Assembly: GCA_019722365.1 (NCBI GenBank)
Contig: JADFUC010001453.1
Coordinates: 2,170,001-2,234,000, forward strand
Length of the DNA: 64,000 bases
Reading direction: 5' to 3'
Source of the DNA: Lithospermum erythrorhizon
Taxonomy: Eukaryota; Streptophyta; Magnoliopsida; Boraginales; Boraginaceae
Positions 51,192 through 61,600 of this stretch are shown here, piece by piece (the first letter of the stretch is position 1; every line of letters begins with the position of its first letter). Under the pieces are notes generated by a model. The model was not told where the DNA came from. It was given only the letters and a program-made list of their open reading frames with translations, and did not search any database. Both the position numbers and the translations under genes were made by a program.

Positions 51192-53780
51192 CTACCATTG
51201 TTTTGGCGGAGGATAGACAACAAGCTGAAAATCATTCCTTTTAGGCCAAGGTTGTTTGTGCATGGTCGAAGAATGTGGGCGCAACAATTCAACTCGAGCC
51301 AATGTGGTAGACTCGCCTAGTTCATAGGCGAGTGAACCTAATCGGCTATTGTCATTGATTACCAAATGACGAATGCTCATCAATGATCCCTTTTCCATGG
51401 AAAATTCATAAACATTGGATCGTATCAAATGGAGTGTTTGCAGAGCATTGAAGCAGTCTTTGGAGAAATGTAGCCGTTTCTTCTCTGTGAAGTCTCCCAC
51501 TAGCTTTAAGATTTGAAGATTTGGAAGTTCCTCCAAGTCTTTCAAAGACGGTAATCTAGTGTCTGCTAAGGTTATCTTGGTAAGTGTTGGTGGAAATGAA
51601 CATTTCACATAACTATGACCATAAAAAGGTACTTTAAATTCCTTCCTAATCTTCAGTACCTTCAAATGTTTCAATAAATGGAGATGCTTAGCAGCCTTGT
51701 GCGATCGCTCTCCATAATTGACCAATGCTAACCTTGTCAACATTGGAAAAGAACCATTCTTAAGAGCTTCCTTTAATTCATCATCTGTTCCCACTGTAGC
51801 CAAAGTTTGGAGATTTTCCAGGATGCGACCCCTGGAAAATGATGGCACACTGACAGGGCCGGACATATAGAGGTGTCGCAATTGTTTGAGGTTCCATATA
51901 TCATTTGGCAAGGTATTGATTGGAGATTCTCTCAGGTCTAAGGTTTGTATGTTGGGAAGGTTGCATATGACTCCTGGAATGGTTCTTAGTTTTGGAGCAT
52001 TCATTCTTAGGTACCTGGAATATACCAGCTTCTTTATTTTATCAGGCACCTTCTCAACCACCACGAAACCGAGGTCCAAAACCTTGATCAACTTGAAGCC
52101 TTTGCAAAGAGATTCCCAATGGGAGGAGGATACCTGAGGTAGATCTTGGTCAAGAGACAAAAACGAGCGAGTGCGAGAGAATTCTCTCGCCTTGGAAGAA
52201 ATGTATCCAGGCGTACCACATTGAATGGAGAGCCTTCGAGATTTGCTTGAATGGGAAGCACTACTATCATCGATTTTGGCAAAGACTTCTAGGAATCTTT
52301 CGCGCTTAGCCTCCTTGATACAAAGATCTCTCAGAAGATCATGGATGCGGCAAGACTTCACCCCGCCATCTGTACGCTTTTTGCCTATCTGGACAAGGCT
52401 TCTGTCGATGAGGTCTTCCAAGTAATCTTCCGCCAAATCCTCCAAACTCCGTTTCTCATCTTGTGGTATGAACCCCTCAGCCATCCACAACCGGATCAGT
52501 TGTCGAACAGGGATTTCAAAGTCCTCAGGAAATACACCGAGATACAGAAAGCATGGCTTCAGGTGATGGGGTAAATTTTCATAGCTCAAAGCTAATATAT
52601 CTAAGCATCTAGTTGGATCCTGAGTTAGGTGCCAACTAACATTCTCCACAATCCTAGACCATGACCGCAATGACCTCTCTCTCGTTGCTAGGAAACCTGC
52701 TAAAACGACTATTGCAAGTGGCAATCCATTGCAATCACGAGTCATACGTCTCCCTAGTGCCTCAAGTTGCCTATCGGTGCAAGTTTCCATGCGGAACACC
52801 TTTTTTGAGAAAAGTTCCCAGCTCTCATCATCATTTCTCAAATTGATTGAGAAAGGACGAGTAGAGCTGGCATATGAAGCAACTTCATGGATCCGACTAG
52901 TGATCAATATCTTGCTCCCATTCTTGTTCTTTGGCAAACAATGACTCATCTCGTCCCACAATTGGATTGTCCACACATCATCGAGTACTATGAGGTACCT
53001 TCGCTGGCTCAAGAACTTGGTTAACTTCTCCTTCAAATCTTCGTCACTCATCGCCAAGATTTCTTCACTTACGTGCATAAGATCCCGAAGAATTCCGAGC
53101 AAAAGGTCTCGTGTTCTGTACTCATTAGACACATAATACCATGCTCGGCATTTGAAGTAATCTTGAATGTAGAAATCATTGTACACTTTCCGCGCAAGGG
53201 TGGTCTTACCAAGACCACCCATACCTATGATAGATATGACATCCCGGGCATCCGTGTCCCCACCAATTAGTCGCTTCTTCAGATCCTCTGATTCTTTCTC
53301 AAAGCCTATGACATTCTCCTCCTCCACAATACTGCGACGCCTATGTAGCGTCGCAGTCAACACCTCTTTGTTGTTGCCTTCATTAAGATCAATCCCAAAT
53401 CTATCTTTGTTGTCATAGATTTCCTGGATTTTGATCTTGATGCTACTGATATTTGATGCCACCTTATGAAGTTCTGGTCCATGATCTATACGATGGAAGA
53501 ACTTTCCAATCTTGCTCCTTCTTTGTTGCTTCATACTATACACAACATATGTGTCTATAGCATCCTCTGCTTCTTGAGCAGCATCTCTAATTTGTTCCAC
53601 CAATTCACTCACAATACTATGGTCTCTATGTCCTTCGGTTCGTCTAAGGAATTCTTTAACTAGTTTTAGCCAAGATTGAAGTGACTTGACTTGATCTTCA
53701 ACCCCATCAAGTAAATTGGTTTCTTGAATGAGTAGTTCAGTGACATTTTCAAAGAGATATGCCACAATGGAATCTGCCAT
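51192..53780 (-). CDS. CC-NB-LRR (CNL) disease-resistance protein, RPP13-like
   Basis: A single exon of 862 residues with all CNL parts intact. Residues 1-~150 form an Rx-type coiled coil with AEDAIDTY (71-78) in place of EDVID. The NB-ARC has the P-loop GMGGLGKTT (186-194, Lys192), Walker B LIVLDDVW (263-270), RNBS-B SKILITSR (289-296), GLPLA (352-356), CFLYLGVFPEDFEI (410-423) and an MHD-type motif as IHD (479-481). From about 510 on are irregular plant LRRs (LDLGFVVVEKVPDKIKKLVY, LDLRESPINTLPNDIW, LPNLQILKLVGDF and others) to residue ~850. Such proteins detect pathogen effectors inside the cell and switch by ADP/ATP exchange at the NB-ARC. The start is the MADSIV typical of the class, and no stop interrupts it. 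It is alone in this window, with no NLR neighbour. The recognised pathogen cannot be told from sequence. Confidence 0.95.
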   Translation of the reverse strand: MADSIVAYLFENVTELLIQETNLLDGVEDQVKSLQSWLKLVKEFLRRTEGHRDHSIVSELVEQIRDAAQEAEDAIDTYVVYSMKQQRRSKIGKFFHRIDHGPELHKVASNISSIKIKIQEIYDNKDRFGIDLNEGNNKEVLTATLHRRRSIVEEENVIGFEKESEDLKKRLIGGDTDARDVISIIGMGGLGKTTLARKVYNDFYIQDYFKCRAWYYVSNEYRTRDLLLGILRDLMHVSEEILAMSDEDLKEKLTKFLSQRRYLIVLDDVWTIQLWDEMSHCLPKNKNGSKILITSRIHEVASYASSTRPFSINLRNDDESWELFSKKVFRMETCTDRQLEALGRRMTRDCNGLPLAIVVLAGFLATRERSLRSWSRIVENVSWHLTQDPTRCLDILALSYENLPHHLKPCFLYLGVFPEDFEIPVRQLIRLWMAEGFIPQDEKRSLEDLAEDYLEDLIDRSLVQIGKKRTDGGVKSCRIHDLLRDLCIKEAKRERFLEVFAKIDDSSASHSSKSRRLSIQCGTPGYISSKAREFSRTRSFLSLDQDLPQVSSSHWESLCKGFKLIKVLDLGFVVVEKVPDKIKKLVYSRYLRMNAPKLRTIPGVICNLPNIQTLDLRESPINTLPNDIWNLKQLRHLYMSGPVSVPSFSRGRILENLQTLATVGTDDELKEALKNGSFPMLTRLALVNYGERSHKAAKHLHLLKHLKVLKIRKEFKVPFYGHSYVKCSFPPTLTKITLADTRLPSLKDLEELPNLQILKLVGDFTEKKRLHFSKDCFNALQTLHLIRSNVYEFSMEKGSLMSIRHLVINDNSRLGSLAYELGESTTLARVELLRPHSSTMHKQPWPKRNDFQLVVYPPPKQW

Positions 53781-55673
53781 TGAATCTTAGCCAAAACAAA
53801 AATATGTGTCAAAAAATATAGGGGCAAATCTTTGCCAAAACAAAAATATGTGTGAAAAAATATGTGGGCAGTGTTGTGAATTGGTATGAATCAACTAAAA
53901 CACCAAATGCTTATTGCAAATGCAATGAATTGGGTGGTTCTTTAAATAGATAAATATAGTTTAACTAGATAGCAAATAGTAAAATTAAAGCTACTTGCTA
54001 GTGTTAGTCAACGATTCGAGCTGGAAAGAGGGCCAAACATAGTTTTATACTTGTGATATTGAGTCATTTTTAATATTTTCTTGTGCAGTCAACTCATGTA
54101 CCATGTGAACATGTGGTATTGCATGATGTATTGTACTAATTTTATTTGATATATCACCTAATACTATCTCGCAGCTAGTGATCAATTAAGCAAGCGAATC
54201 ATCATTTCACACAAATAGAAGATCAATCACACAAATTTAACACCTTTGTGGCTGGATCAAAATTTGATCGGCACCATCTTTATTTTGACACCCAAAATGG
54301 TGGGTCCCACAATAAAAACAAAAACAAAGTCTTCCATCACCTCTGCCAAGGGCCCATTACTTAAGAAGAAATTGACGGACTCTCTATTTTTTTTTTCACT
54401 TCAATTTTAAAATGGCCAGATAATAATTATAATATTAAAAATAAAAAAAATTATATCAATATTTTTTATTTTCGGTTCTATGTGTTCTGGTTTGCGCTAT
54501 TTGGACAAAAAAATCAAATTTTTTTTACGACGTTGCTTATTACGTATGCAATTGCCCGAGTGATTAATAATATTGTGTGTTATATTAAAATTTATAATAT
54601 TATTAATGTATTAAAATAATATAGGTTTTTGAAATTCAAAAAATAAATATTTTTTCTTAATTTTAATTAATTTTCATGTCAATTGTTGTAGTAATTATAA
54701 ATTCTAATAATTATATATACGAAATAAATGTTATAAATCTAAAAATACGCGAATATATGTTGAGCTGATGAAGAGAAAGTAATTGACACTCGAATGACAC
54801 CTCTGGTCAGGCGTTTGATGGGTGTTATTTCTAAGAGCGCTAGTTCTATTATGAGTAGGTTCGAAGCCACTCTCGACACCTCGGTCATGCGATACTTAAC
54901 AAAGAGAAGTATAGAACCAAATTGATGTCCACTTCTAGGCAATATCTCAAATCGGGGCCGCCTTTTGCGCGCGGCCCCCGCGCACGGCTCGATTCTCCAC
55001 AGTTGTAGCACTGTCACGAATCTAGGTCGTGCCTTGGTGTCATGATTACTTGGCTACTGACGTTGTTCATAAGGCCATTTAATCACCTATGACATTCTGA
55101 TAACTCCCACATCATTTATTTAGACTAATCACAAGGGACGCCTCACGCTGAAATTATCAACGAGAACCAAATTGATCATTAACTTTAGATGGTTAGGTGC
55201 TTAGGTGACAATTTTATATTATTAAGAAATTATCTTGATATGATACATTTAGATCTTAATTGGACATTATTAGTAGAATCTTCCAGCATAGGTGTACCCA
55301 GCTGGATTTTAAAACAAAATGATTTTTCTAACCAACTGGTTTTATCAATGCAACAATAATACATTCAACTATTTACTCCATATTTATTTGTTGTTTTTAG
55401 CTGTATTTGAAAATCACCTAACCATCTAGTATTCTTGATAATTTCAGCATATTAAATTTTGTAGAAGATAGTTTTAACATCTAGTATTCTTGATTAACCC
55501 TGCTTGTAGAAATAATTGGCTTTAAGTGAGCCTAATACGAGTTAAAGGATTGATAAAGGCAAACTAAATATATTTTCTCCAAAATGTATGAGCAGTATGA
55601 GCCTAACACATGAAGTCATGGTAGATGAGTTAATACAACAGATGATAAATATGACATTAACTTACAGCAACGT
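53781..55673. other. Spacer between NLR and SAC3B
   Basis: Mostly AT-rich. An imperfect direct repeat, AGCCAAAACAAAAATATGTG, lies just upstream of the NLR start (about 53790 and 53833). Around 54740-55060 is an isolated GC-rich island. No gene is supported, and the 92-residue minus frame there has no recognisable domain. Confidence 0.45.
54955..54977. other. GC-rich perfect hairpin
   Basis: GGGCCGC, a 9-base loop and GCGGCCC form a 7-bp GC stem in an otherwise AT-rich spacer, followed by CCGCGCACGG. It may be a transposon end or a sequence of foreign composition; its role is unknown. Confidence 0.5.
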
Positions 55674-58600
55674 TTAAAAATAAAGTGCCAATTTTTCATT
55701 GATCCTACTTTGCATGATACTACACTTGTGCAACAAGTCACTCAATCTATTAGCTTCGTTTGAAGCTCTAATGGATACTGAATCTCTTCCTCTGCTGTTC
55801 TGTCCGCTGAAATCTTTATCTTCCCTCCTCGATGATGTGGGTTCTTGCGCAGCATCTTCTCCAGTATCAGTTGATTCGACTACATTGACAATCCCCGGAG
55901 TTCTGCCATGCAAGTACAAGGCTGGTGAAGGTGGAGAACGCTCAGGAGGCTGCAAATAGCGAGTTTCGGGGACTGGGAGACAGCAGCTTACTTCAACCAG
56001 TTCATCAAGAGTGGGACGAACCATATGATGTGATTCACCACTTTCAACTTCTGTTATATCAATGATCCGTGAAGTGAAGTTGGAATTATGATGAGCCAAG
56101 ATGTATGCAGAAGAGTGTTCACCTCTGGATAAACTTGCCAACCGCCAATTAAACACTCTTTGAAAGATCATCATCCAATTCGGAATAATGTAGAAGGTTG
56201 AATTGTGTACATGAAGTCCAGCCCAGTTTTGCAGCATTATACTAGCTTCTTTCTCTGCTAGGGATGTTCCAACCATCTGACATGATTCTGTGAAGTAGCT
56301 GACCAACAAATTTTCAAGTCGTGATCTCTGGTTCTCGATATCATGCCCCAACTCCGAACCATGGTACAACCAAGATATGTCATCTCTAAATGGTGGAAGC
56401 TTACAGTCATTTAATAGATGCACAAGTGAGGCAATATTTGCTTCCGTACTCCATCCCATTTTTGGAAGATAACGTTCTATGGCTCTGTATTCATCACGAT
56501 CTCTTTCGAGCAAAGAGAGTTCAGGACAAGGCCAACCGATTCGATTTACCTCAGCAGCAGCACTCACTTCCACAATTGTTTGATCCACAGCTCCATTAAA
56601 AAGTGAAACACACTGGTCAGGACCTACTCTGTAAGGACTTAGCTGGTCAACACCTTTAAATGAAGGATTCAAGTGAGAGAGGACAAGATCACGAGTCTTG
56701 ATGGATTGGAGATCAGGTTGTTTAGGCGATTCACTTGCCAGCCATTGTAGACCCTCTCTTAACTGTTCATCACTGAAGAACCCAGTGAACTGTTTTGATT
56801 GGCTATTTTTGAGGTAGCTGATATGGAAACTTCTAATCCGTGATTCAACATCATTGAGCTGCAGGCCTTCAGCAATCATAGCTTGACTAATGTTTTCCTC
56901 ACAAGAACCACATACGATCAGAAGAGGCAAGAGAGAATCAGATGGCAAAGACATCACAAGCCGGTGAAGGCGATTCTTTTGCAGGTCCCAAGAAATGCTC
57001 TCAGATACAACAAAGAGAACAGAGTTAGCACATGCCACTGTTTCATTTATATTTCCGGACTTGGTTTCCTTTACAACAGAAAAACAATATGTGATATCAC
57101 TATCAGATTGGCTAGAAAGCCATGTCATCCAAATAGAAAGGCCAGCAGACGAAGCAACTAAACCTTCAACGTTATCATAGTCATTGCATCTGTCCAGCAT
57201 AAGCTTAGAGCGTAACCACGAGCTTACTTCCATGTGAGCACCCCCCGTCTGCCCCAATGTATATGAATATGTGCCATCTTCTTCAGAACACAAAACCATT
57301 TTCCAGCAGAGACACTTTGCATCTGAATTCTTCTGCTTAAGTTTAGCTGCTACAACATCAGACACATTCAGGCTTGAACAAAATCTTTCTTGAATCTCAT
57401 GCCTCTTGCTCATAAAGTTATCAATGTCGAAATTATGAAGATTTCTTGATTCCTACAAGAATAATGAAGTACATCAGGCATGTCATCATTCTATGTATTA
57501 TTGGAAGTTGTTGAAGATTGACACGATCTTGCTAACTCTGGGATTTCTGGATGAAGCTAATAAAAGGAGAACGAAAAAATATGTATGTCATCATATTCCC
57601 AAAATGGTGAACGCAAAGAGGAGAGCATTGCATGATTAAGTTGGCAATTCCCTTGATAAATATTTTTTACATGAGAAACTCATGATAGAATTGTTGATCA
57701 AGGCTACAACCACAACAAAAATGCACGATTCATTCAATTTAGTCTTGAAAGATCACCCTACTACTGTTTCGGTGTTCGGTCTAAATGCTGCCTAACATAA
57801 TCAAGGTATGGTTTTCAAGAGTCTCACTACAGTTTCAGTGTTCAGTCTAAATATAAGGTATGGGTTTCAAGAGTCTCAAAAAAGAAGTCATGTCTTATCG
57901 CTGTGTGAGAGCAATGTTAAATGATTGGGGCCTCCTGAGTTATCAGAACCATCTCCAATGAACTACCTTCCTGAAAGGTTGCCTAAACTATATTTTACAT
58001 CAACATAACTCTAACTCGTTAAACAACGATTAGGAACCACTTCAGTTCAGGATTCAAATTAAAAGATCTCAATATCCATCGAAATAAGAAAAGAAAACAA
58101 GACACATCATTCTGATCAAACAATTCATATATAATGCTACAGTTGCTTCTATTCAATTTTAGTTCATTAAATTAGAATTTAGATAGTTGTATGCACTTCA
58201 CTCTTGGGTCAATTCGGAATTTGCGTACTATCTAATCACCCCTTATCCCGCTTAGGCGTTAGCCTCTTCGGAGGCACTGGGGCATGTTGATGTTGAAATT
58301 AGCATAGGCATGATTAGCCGAACCCCACTTTAGTACAGTAAGACTTAGTTTATATCATAGGCACGATTTCATGCACGAGAGGATCTCTTTTCTGGAAAAT
58401 TTTGAGCAGCAGAATTTACCTTAGGTAATAATTCACATACCATTATATAACTAAGAAATGTCATTATTTGTCACAGCAGAAGAATAATAACCATATTAAG
58501 AATTACATTTAAGTCTAGAGGTACACTTTTTAATCATATAGAAGAGTAGAGGTACTTAATACTTACAACTCTGTTTTGCCACATTGGAGGGCCCAACGGT

Positions 58601-61600
58601 AGAAAATTCATAGCTGCACTCACGGCCAACTGCTTCTGTTCACGTAATTCCTTTAGTTTTGAACAGCGACGCTTAAATAACCTGACACCAAATTATGTTA
58701 AATATAGCAAACTATCACTTGAGAAAAATATATATGATTTGAAACATTACCAACACATGTACAACCTTAATATTAATCTAAGCTTAGCCTCGGCGACTTC
58801 CTCATCATAATAACTTTCTTGGGCTTCTTTCATCTTAGCTACCTCCATTCTTTCTCTGGACTGGTCACAAACCAAATCTCCAATGGACATATGCTCTGCG
58901 TTGGGATCCTCCAGAGCAGAATCAAATTGAGTTACTGTTATGATACCTTTCTCATCTTCTTCATTTGCAATATCTGATGTTTCACCTTTATGAATGGCTA
59001 ACGTTTCGTTCTGGGGAACATCACATTTTGGTTTCGTGATGCTTTTAAGTCTACTCGGCTGATGAGAAAGATGAACAGAGGCAGTACCCTTCTCTAAGAA
59101 GCCAAAAAGAGGCTGACCTAATGGTGAATCATGAACAAAGGGGGAATTCCCCTTACGAGGACTGAAGATAGATTGAGAATGTGGGGAACCTTTAGCAACC
59201 GGTATGCCTTCCTCCGCAAGAGTGGGGTAGTGTCGAGGGGATTCCAGTTTGCTTGAGGTTCGTTTGAGCATCGGCAAATCATGAACAAAGGGGGAATCTT
59301 CCTTTGGTAGAGTGGAAGTAGATTGAGAGAGAGAGGAATCTTCAACAAACGGAGCCCCTCCATCAGAAAGAGAGGAGTGCCTAGGAGATTTCACTTTGCT
59401 TGCTGTTTGCATGAGCATTAGCTCCATTTGAACAGGCTTGTTGGTGGACACAGCAATTTCATAATCAGGCATCTCCTCATCCTTGGCTCTAGTGGCCTCA
59501 CTAACTCCCAGAGATTTCTGTTTCTGCTCTAGAACTTGAATTGACCGCTGCACCTTTTTCACTTCATGAGGATAAATCCTAGTGAAAGGAGGAGATGAGA
59601 CATCCTCGAATACACTCCTTGATTTTTTTCCATGAACGAGTCTTGAATACTTGACAGGGAAATCGATATCAACATTAAGGAATGCAGCTTCCTTTACCAT
59701 ATATGGCTCTTCATACTCTTTTATGGAAAATCCGTGATACTCCAAAAGGTTTTCAGTGTCTTCTTCCTATTGGCCAACATGGAAAGTCTAGAAAAGTTAG
59801 TAACGATAACAGATAACTACAACTTCTACCAACAGTAGTTCAGAATATTACCTCCATTCCCAGCCATCTACTGACATGACTAACAGGAATTCCTTGGTTA
59901 TTTTGCAGACCATTGTGTAAAGCGGCAAGTGCTTGGGTTCGTAACTGGACAGAAATATCAAGGTCGTACATTAATGACACATATAGTAATGCCAGAAGAG
60001 AACAATTAAACGAATTTCAGCTTGCATAGAACTCCAATGAGTGAAGTATGCCCGCATTACAATTCAAAAGAATAACACGCCAGAAGACATGGTCTTTGAT
60101 GACCATTGCTAAATACGATGCTCTTGTGATATACACAAAGTACTTAAAGGCAAAAGCATACATTGGGCACTTGATAAACATAATTTGTTATGAAAACTGC
60201 AATCCAAACACATGAATCTTTCAGAAAACAAGGAGCAAGAAGGAAGAAATTGTAAGCGAGCTACTATGAGCAGCAACAACACATACCTTAGCAAAATGAG
60301 CATGCATTAAGCAAGCTTGAAGATAACTGGCTCTCCGTGCAAGACGAAAGAAGGCAACAAAATTACCAGTTCTGCAAGCTCTGCAACAATATTATAGGAA
60401 TATTAGTGATTTAGTCTGTGTGTACAACTGTAATGCAGATCCAAGAATAGATGATAACCTTGCCACCTTGCGAGCAAAAACTACTTCTGATGTTTGGCGC
60501 ATATTTGGTGTCATCTTGGCTAGGTCCAAGGAAAGCTCTGCAGGTTCAACCTAATACCATTTCTTATTTGAGAACTATATCGCAATGAGAATTTCAAATT
60601 GACGTTGCAACAATGTGCGACTTACTTTATAACCTGGATGCTTGTCAAGCTTGAGAAGCGCATAGTAACCTCTAAATTCTTTTTCAGTGGGCACCTCTAT
60701 TCCTTTCTTTCTGTGATCATCATACAACTGAAAAAGCTCCACTGATGTTTTATTCATTTGTTCGATATTGAGATGCGCATCAAAACCTTCTGAAAATCCC
60801 TCTCCTTTTGTGTATTCACATAACTCATGCATGGCAACTATGTGAAGTCTAATCTGGGAACAAGAAACAAACATTTTACTCCATCTATTTTTTTACTTGT
60901 AATACTAGATAAAATTTCTTGTTTCTTTTTAGTTGTCGTTTTACGCTTCCAATGCATTTCACCTAATTTTTTCCAGTTTCATCCCTATCATTAAACATAT
61001 ATTTATAACAATTCTCTTTCTTCTTTAATATATTGTCTAATTTATTTTCAACATAAAGTAGTCAAAAGTAAGGAGAGATGGATATTAAATAACCAAAATG
61101 TAAAGATTTAGTGGATAATCAATTGAGGCATATAGGTCAAATTAGTTCTTTTGTTAATCAATGTGCAAGTGTCTAGAACGACAATTAAAAAACAGAGAGG
61201 GAGTATCTCATTAGTGAACCAACTCTTTCCAATAAAATGTTTTGGATCATGACATGACAAAAGGTTTAATAATGCAGAAGAGAATCCCTCAATTATTTCC
61301 AAGAATTTGCAAAGGCAGCACATTAAATCAACAAAAGAACAAACCATCTGTTCTAGCATGCTAATTGCTCCTTCATTAAAGATATGTTGCATCCTCAGGT
61401 CCATGCGAACTGCGCGCATCCTATCCCAAAGGAAGTTGTACAAGGCGAGGAACTTTCCATCATAACATTGATTGAGCAACGCTAAAAGATAGTCCATCGT
61501 CTTCTTCAGGATCGGCATTGGACGTATCAGTACAGCTTCTCTCTCAGCCGTCCTGGTATACTAAAATACACGAGTTGGATAACTTAGTTAGTATGGATAA

